From Buxus sempervirens (taxonomy: Eukaryota; Streptophyta; Magnoliopsida; Buxales; Buxaceae), in the NCBI GenBank assembly GCA_947561395.2, contig OX387187.1, positions 43,383,253 to 43,447,252 of the forward strand: 64,000 bases of DNA. Direction: 5' to 3'. A model generated the notes under the pieces. It made no database searches, had not been told where the DNA came from, and saw nothing but the letters and a program-made list of their open reading frames with translations. The translations under genes and the position numbers were made by a program. Positions 57,552-64,000 of the stretch are shown one piece after another. The number at the start of each line of letters is the position of its first letter. The stretch's first letter is position 1.

Positions 57552-60500
57552 ATGGATGCTCAGAGAGCTCTACTGGACGAACTCATGGGTTCAGGTATTT
57601 TTACTTCTTTCATGTATCATCTTCTTTTCCGACTTTCTTTGTATTTTCTTGTTTTGAATCTTGTTTATCTAAAGCCTGGAGATCAGCTAATGGCTCTATA
57701 GTTGATCTTAAAATGTAGACAAAAACAAGATTACTTCAAGAAACTCGAGTTTTGTTCGGTTTGATGCTTGGTATATGCTTTTATTTGTGTTGTTTGTATC
57801 TTGTGTTTTAGCTCGTAATCTAACCGAGGAGGAGAAGAAAGGATACAAAGAAATATGTTGGGATGATAAGGAGGTCTGTGCATACTATATGGTTCGATTT
57901 TGCCCGCATGATCTATTCGTAAATACTCGCAGTGATCTCGGTGCGTTTCAGTTTCCGACTTGCTGTCTTTTGATCTCTTCTATTTTGTTTTTTGGACTAG
58001 AAGTTTGAGCATTTTAACCACTGATTAAGTTTTTTTTTGTTGTTGTTGCATCAGGCCCATGCCCTCGAATTCATGATCAAAAGCTGAAAGAAAGGTATTG
58101 GCTGATTATCCTTTATTGCTATCTGTTCCAAAATTGTTTTGTTGAAATTGTTCTAGGGTTTTCTTTTGTTCTGGGTTGACAACTTTCTCATGGCATGCAG
58201 TTAAAACACCCATAACTGTAACCATTTAATGATTTCCTTAGTTACCATTATGAGATTTTGAACTGCTAATTTCTTCTTTTAAGTAAACAAGGTGGCTTTG
58301 CTAGTTCTTGATGTCCATTGATGTGTTTATTTTGCAAGGACTTTTTTAAATAAGTTCTGTGTTTCGTATGTGTGATGTAGGATGGAACTTAAATATGAGT
58401 TACAAGCGTGGTATGCTAAATAAGACATTTGGAGTTCTGGCTGTTGCAGGTTTTTCCCTTTTGAGGTAACTGATCTTAAGCTTGTGATCGGATCCTTGCA
58501 TGGGAGGAGAATGCAATTCTCCTTTCCGAAATGCCAAGTAGAGCTAATGGGATTCTGATCTAATAAGATCTTCAACAAATCTTTTTTCCTTTTTTTAGAT
58601 TGAAGATTTTTTATGGGACTTTGAAGCGCGACTTTTATTTTCTTAAAGGCAATAAAAATGTCAGCCTTGTTGGAAATTCCATGTTATCTAACACACAATT
58701 CACTACTTGATGTGAGAGTAAACGGATTCCAAGCAGTTTTTCTAAATTTGATCTATTGAAAAGATCATCCTCAATGCTAGTGCTTTCTTAATGACTAGAA
58801 ATTTAGGTATAAAGTAATCAGTTACTAGATTTGATGGCTCCTCCAGAATCAAATGCTACCTTTGCAATCAAAAAGTTAACTAGGCTATTTTACAGTTTTG
58901 CAAGCTTTTAACTTTTATTATACTATACACAGTGCTAATAAGTGATAATAGCTGGTCATGATTATTATTATTTTTTCCTTTTTCCCCTTTTCCTCTACCA
59001 GATTTTCAAACTGATTCCATCTCATTCCCAAGGTGTCAGTGAGTACAGAAGCTTCACAGGCCCAACAGTATTTAGTAATAGGCTTTGATTCAGGTTTATG
59101 GATAATGAGATTGGTTTTGGTACGATAAAAATGTGCGTGTTATGAATTGGGTCCATTCGGGCATGCCTATCACTTATTAAGTCGCTTAGCTTTAAAGTTT
59201 ACTATTTATATTTTATATTTTTTTTTTACAAATAAGATAGTTTACCTGGGTATGCCTAGTAATTTGCTTAGCTTTTTTAGTAGTGTACAATTACCTTTCT
59301 TATTTTTTTTTTGTAAATAGGGTAATTTTATAATAAATTATAAAGAACGGTTTATAACTTAATCAGTTAGTTACTTAGATTGAAAAAAAAAAATCAATGC
59401 ATTTAGTATTTTACCTAATCAAAACTAAAAGAAGACTTGATATATTATTCTTTTTTCTTAACTAATCTTAAGTTCTATGAGACATTCATTTATGCCGTGG
59501 ATGATTTTTAGTATTGTATGTAATTATTTTATCAAATTTTAGATAGATATAGATTTTGGAGTAATATTAATGTAATGAGAATCCAAGTATGTTAATATGC
59601 AGGGAGTAAATGCAAGGGGATTATATTTCCTGGTGGAGATTTAGTAATTTATACTTTTGCAATGGTTTGTTACATGCATGTATAAGAAACAATATGTATT
59701 TAGCAATTTGCAAATATGTTATGTGGTAAATATGAGTTATTATAAAAGACGGATTTTGTTTCTGGGAACAACGTTGGAATCTTTGGAGCCAGAAAAAAAG
59801 GTCACGGAAGGTCTACATTTATTCAGTTTCAGTTTTTGACTATCTATTCAATCCCAAGCTCTAACCATTGATACCCCATTTAAGAGCCTGGATATGACTA
59901 TAAGCTGTGGTTGCCTATTCTTTTTGATATTTTTTTCCACAGTTTCTTCTTCAGCTACCACCTCCTATTCCCCTCCCTCCTCCCTCCTCTCTTTTTGATT
60001 GCTTGAAGTTACTGCTCATCACATCTTTTGCTGTAACTCTACTGTGGAGAAGATCTGATTTGTTATCTTTCTTGGCAGAAATGTATCAACATATTGATAG
60101 ATTAAATTATTTAATTGATGGATGCTATTTATCGAGAAAGTACCCTGAGCAGTAAATCTGTCTGCTTAGTAGTGGTCCCATGACAATCAATCTTCGCCTG
60201 AGGAACTGTTTTCACATTCTGGACTTTTGTGTATTTTTCTTATTCGTTAGTGCATTGCATCTTTTCTTCATATATTTCTGAACATTTTATTCTCTCTGCA
60301 AATTTGAGAGCCCAAAATTATTCCAACTGCTATTTCTTGCCCCATATCGTGCCGTGCAATCTTAATTTTTGTTCCTGGGTACTGAGTCCATAAAATAATA
60401 GTATAGTTGCTAACCTAATGTCTATTATTTGAGGACTCATTTATACTGCTGGGGTTTTGTTTTTTTCTTGTGACTGGCAGATGCTGATTAGAATTCTTTT

Positions 60501-63500
60501 ATTATGATTATTATTTTTTTTGAATTCTTTTCCAATAGCTGGTACAACATACTTCTATTTGATTTACTAGTGTATTTATCTCTAACTTCGGGATGTAGTG
60601 TGATGTGTTAACATTTGGTCTACTGTTTTAATGTATTTTCCTCTGTTCAAGATTCTTGCTAAAATTGCCAGTAGAATTGAAAAGACACGAAGTGGCTTTT
60701 CATGGGATGATGGTAGCACTAGAAAGGACTTTCTGATTGGCTGTTTTTATATAGGGATAAGAATCAAGGAGGTCAGCCCTTACTCTCTTCTAGATTCCTG
60801 GCCTCTTTAATCGGTCTTTGACCACTACATATCATTTTTGGTCTTGTATATAGTCACATCAATACTAATACTGATGCTAATCTGTATCAATATCGGACAA
60901 TATTTTAAATCATGCTTACAATCATGACCCTGGACTAGTAGATCAAGATGAACTTGTTTCTTTGCCTAAGCTCTTAGATTATGTATTCCTTGATTCTAAT
61001 TAGGTTATTATTTATTTTGGACACTCAATTGCAGCCCCCATAATCATGCTCCTTCGATTTCCAAAATGTAGATGATTCCATTCTTGTGAGGAAGATGCTC
61101 TGAAAGCTCACACTTTTCCCTGAAGGATCTTGTTTGGAATGTAATTCCGTTATAATTAACTTATAATTTCCATTAGATAAGGAAGTACCAAGTTATATCT
61201 CCTTGGATATATTCTACCATGTCCTTACTTCAAGGATGAGTTAACCATTTTTCATTCACTACATGTTGCTCAAGAGATTTGAAGCCCCTTTTGTGCAAAA
61301 TATGAAAAAGCCCTTAAAAAATCTGCTTTCCATTTCTGCCAAATAGTCGAAGGAAGCATAGCAAGCCAGCCCCTGTTCCAATTCAAGATGAGAGTTCAAC
61401 TTTTCCAGAGGGTGGAAGTCTTTTCAACTTGTAACTCCACTTTCCAGTTGTATATCCTGGTTTATGGTCCACCTGTTGATACCAATGCCCGGATTACTTG
61501 TCTTTGAAGTTATTGAAGTTGTTTTGGTGATGTCAGGATAAGCTGTTTGCTACATCAACAGACTTTTTTATGCACCACGAAAAACAGAGACTTCCTTAGT
61601 GGAAGTTCCAAAGAAATACTACTCACTCCCCATTTTTCCTTGGCCATACTATTTGTAAGGCTACTGGCTATTTTTGGCACATGGGAAATAGAAGTGAAAG
61701 AGCAAGACAAACAAACAAATTGTATGTCTCTTAGAGCACTCACAGGCTGCCAACCAATATACCGAGGGATAGTCTCCTTTCACTTCCAAAGAATGAGATC
61801 CTTCTCATCAAGTCACTGTGATTGCATGCCCATCCCCAATTGGCCTCAAAAAGCATATGCACTGTATTATCTCTAAAATGCATCCAATCCTATGCAGCTC
61901 AGATTATTAAGGGAGGAGCCATCTAAATTCACCTGAAGTAGCCCGTCCCTTGGGGGCTCCAAGCCAAACAAAATCTCTTTATCTTATAAGAGGAACATCA
62001 TTATATAGTGATGAAGCTCATCTTGGTTTGATCCTGCTTGAGATCAACCCAACACTGAATCAAGATTATTAACGGTCATCCCAAAACCAATCTGAATTGA
62101 ATTGGAAACTGTCTTCCCCAATTCTGTAATTGAACCAAACTCAAATGAAAAACCAACCAAACCAACCCAAATTATAAATTCAGTTCGTTTTGTGTGGTTA
62201 GGTAAATTTAACTCAAATTAATACTAATTTGTATCATAATTGTTGTCTGTTAGCTATGTGTTGTAATATAATATATGTCAGATATCATATGGTATCATAT
62301 CATATAATATTTTATGTATATATAATTGGTTTGGTTTGTTTCAGTTTAGAATTTGGTTTTACCAAGGCTTCAACCAAATCTGAACCCACCTAATCCGGGT
62401 TATTTTTTTTTTTAATCAAAACTGAACCAAATATGTTATAACCCAACCCAAACCGATTTTGGTCAATTGGTTTTCAGGTCTAAGCAGCCCAAGTAACATT
62501 AGAGAATTTCAATAATGGGGTCAAGAAGGTTATCTCTATCTTGCTCATGTTATAATGTGGGTCACATTGGGGAGCAAAAAAAGGATATTTAAGGATTTGA
62601 GGTTTGGGACACATTTTATCATATCACTGAGAAAGTTCTGTTTGTTATGGCTCAATATGCCTATACCATGGATATTTTAAATGTTTTTCTCAACCTTTCT
62701 TAGATGTTTAAATGTTTTTGGCTTGGGAATGAAGATGATACAAAGCTCCTATGGTTTTTTTGCGGTGAAGTTGTACTTTGTTTGTTGTCCTTTGAAATTC
62801 CTAGGCCATCAAGGATTAGAGGTGTTTTCAAGGACCGTGATATTCATGCTTTTAGGGCCTATCAGAAAGAGGGATGCTATTAGACCTAGATGTGTGATTT
62901 GAAATGGATCTTATTGAGGCAAAATCTTTGAGCTACCTACATTAGAGTTATTCTTGGAGGCTGGCTTAATTGGATGGGTTATCTTGGTTTATGGTTCATG
63001 TGATGAAAACCACGTTCATGAGAGTACCTCATTGTCCAACAACTTGATTGACTGGGTAGCTAAGGGTGGCTGTTATGAGTTTCTATATTGATTCATTGAA
63101 GGGAATTCCTTTGGAGGAGATATAAAGGATGGTTTAATATAATATGTAATCTTATTACCAATCAGAAAAAAAAAATGGTTTAATCCATTGTTGTTGAGGA
63201 GTTCTTCCTTTTTTCAACTCTTCTCTCATTTATGTTTTTCATTTTCTTGCACTTCTTCTACCCTTTTTATTTTTGGGTTTAGCTTAGCCTGTTATCTGTT
63301 ATCCCTTTCTACCTTTCATAAACTTTGTTTATCGTTCTCTCCTTGTATAAAATTTTCATTATTCACAAAATAAATCTCATATTGAAATACTATACCAATG
63401 ATGTACTTATTTTTCTTTTAGCAAAATGAGTTGCATGTTTTCCCCTGGATTATATGCTATGTTTCTCTTACTGCTTTTGGTCCTTATAACTCTTTGTTTT

Positions 63501-64000
63501 ATTGGTGGTTTTAGCTTTGAGAAGTCGTCTAGGCATGACTCGTTTGTGCCCAGGTTTGAAGCTGAACTTGCTCAGTTTTGTGAGAAATTGGTGGGTTCCA
63601 TACTTCATGACTTCTCCCCTTGTCCATATGGTCATTGTTTTTTGCGTATTTTCTTTAATTTATTCCTTATTCAATTTCAGGTGATGGACTTGGATAGGAA
63701 AGTAAGGCGTGGCCGAGAACGCCTGGCTCAAGAGGTGGAAGTTGAACCTCCTGCTCCAATCGCAGGTGAAAAAACTGAGCAACTATCTGTGCTGGAAGAG
63801 AAGATAAAGAACCTTCTAGAGCAGGTGGAGAACCTTGGTGAAGCTGGCAAGGTGGATGAAGCTGAGGCACTCATGAGGAAGGTGCTGCAATGGTGCATAT
63901 TTCCTTATATTCTTTTGGTCATTATGTTTTAGACTTTTACAAGGAAATTTTTGGGTGCATCTTTTGCAGGTAGAGGTGCTTAATGCTGAGAAGACAACCT
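57552..64000 (+). CDS. LUC7: LUC7-like U1 snRNP protein (3' end outside window)
   Basis: Exons 57552-57594, 57812-57940, 58055-58094, 63515-63590, 63681-63881 and 63970 to beyond the edge; all phases agree. Residues read MDAQRALLDELMGSARNLTE, then the first CCCH zinc finger in KEVCAYYMVRFCPHDLFVN, SDLGPCPRIHD, then SFEKSSRHDSFVPRFEAELA, and a long acidic-basic coiled coil, VMDLDRKVRRGRERLAQEVE, LEEKIKNLLEQVENLGEAGK, AEALMRKVEVLNAEK. This is the LUC7A/LUC7B type (At3g03340, At5g17440). LUC7 proteins sit on U1 snRNP and steer 5' splice site choice. The second zinc finger and any RS tail lie past base 64000. Intron 3 (58095-63514) is 5.4 kb and full of repeats, far longer than the others (60-220 bp). 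Confidence 0.95.
59157..59345. repeat. Diverged 100-bp direct duplication in LUC7 intron 3
   Basis: GGGCATGCCTATCACTTATT, CGCTTAGCTTT, TTTACAAATAAGATAGTTT recur as GGGTATGCCTAGTAATTTG, CTTAGCTTTTTTAG, TTTTGTAAATAGGGTAATTT about 100 bp later. Confidence 0.65.
61740..61975 (-). mobile_element. LINE RNase H relic in LUC7 intron
   Basis: On the minus strand near 61965-61890 the frame reads LEPPRDGLLQVNLDGSSLNN, the start of the RNase H-like domain of plant LINEs (usually PP..G.LK.N.DGSS). A stop follows after IGLDAF. It is a short, dead fragment. Confidence 0.5.
62015..62497. mobile_element. hAT-like MITE, GGTTTGGTT family, copy 4
   Basis: CATCTTGGTTTGATCC and TTGAGATCAACCCAACACTG at the left; GGTCAATTGGTTTTCAGG and CAGCCCAAGTAAC at the right. 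The same layout as 27143 and 53565, about 480 bp, with an AT-rich centre (GATATCATATGGTATCATAT). In LUC7 intron 3. Confidence 0.6.
62795..63110 (+). mobile_element. Possible LINE RNase H relic
   Basis: Broken frames read RIRGVFKDRDIHAF and, 200 bp later, STSLSNNLIDWVAKGG. They fit the GGV.RD and REGN..ADW.AKGG blocks of the RNase H-like domain of plant LINEs. The middle is too decayed to follow. Confidence 0.4.

Noticed and set aside
1-64000. CRISPR arrays, operons, bacterial features, rRNA genes
   Set aside because: None seen; the content is plant nuclear.

Overview
The window is nuclear DNA of a flowering plant, most likely a eudicot. Genes have short exons, long AT-rich introns with GT..AG borders, and products that match plant families. 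Intergenic DNA and introns are full of small transposons. I cannot name the species. Exon coordinates below were worked out by eye from reading frame, splice signals and recalled family sequences; no alignment was run.

Layout. 1-6811 (+): the last five coding exons of a DNAJC11/OWL1-type J-protein, whose start lies outside the window. 8602-19548 (-): a complete 14-exon PRMT7 arginine methyltransferase, tail to tail with OWL1 and head to head with the next gene. 20118-22418 (+): an intronless P-class PPR protein like At2g02150. 28178-30334 (+): a three-exon SPX3-type phosphate-signalling gene with two P1BS-like sites in its promoter. 31709-36501: a Mutator-like element of about 4.8 kb with terminal inverted repeats of about 150 bp, carrying a two-exon gene for a GRF zinc-finger, coiled-coil, membrane-anchor protein (-). 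36981-39867 (+): six-exon HINT4. 43484-44983 (+): intronless secreted aspartyl protease like At4g16563. 52254-53234 (+): plastid-like multi-pass membrane protein. 54552-55585 (+): three-exon F-box protein. 57552-64000 (+): the first six exons of a LUC7-type U1 snRNP protein with a 5.4-kb intron, running off the right edge.

Aspartyl protease, HINT4 and PRMT7 are also close neighbours in Arabidopsis (At4g16563, At4g16566, At4g16570). This points to conserved microsynteny, here expanded by a PPR gene, SPX3 and transposons.

The mobile DNA is varied: a hAT element with a perfect 8-bp target duplication, a foldback element at the PRMT7 3' end, several hAT-like and Mutator-like MITEs (one with a 9-bp duplication), a Tourist/Harbinger element with TAA duplications and an internal GGT-rich microsatellite, two small Helitrons (one nested in a MITE), and LINE relics. 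The most interesting items are the GRF zinc-finger gene inside the Mutator-like element and the TE-derived DNA directly upstream of HINT4.
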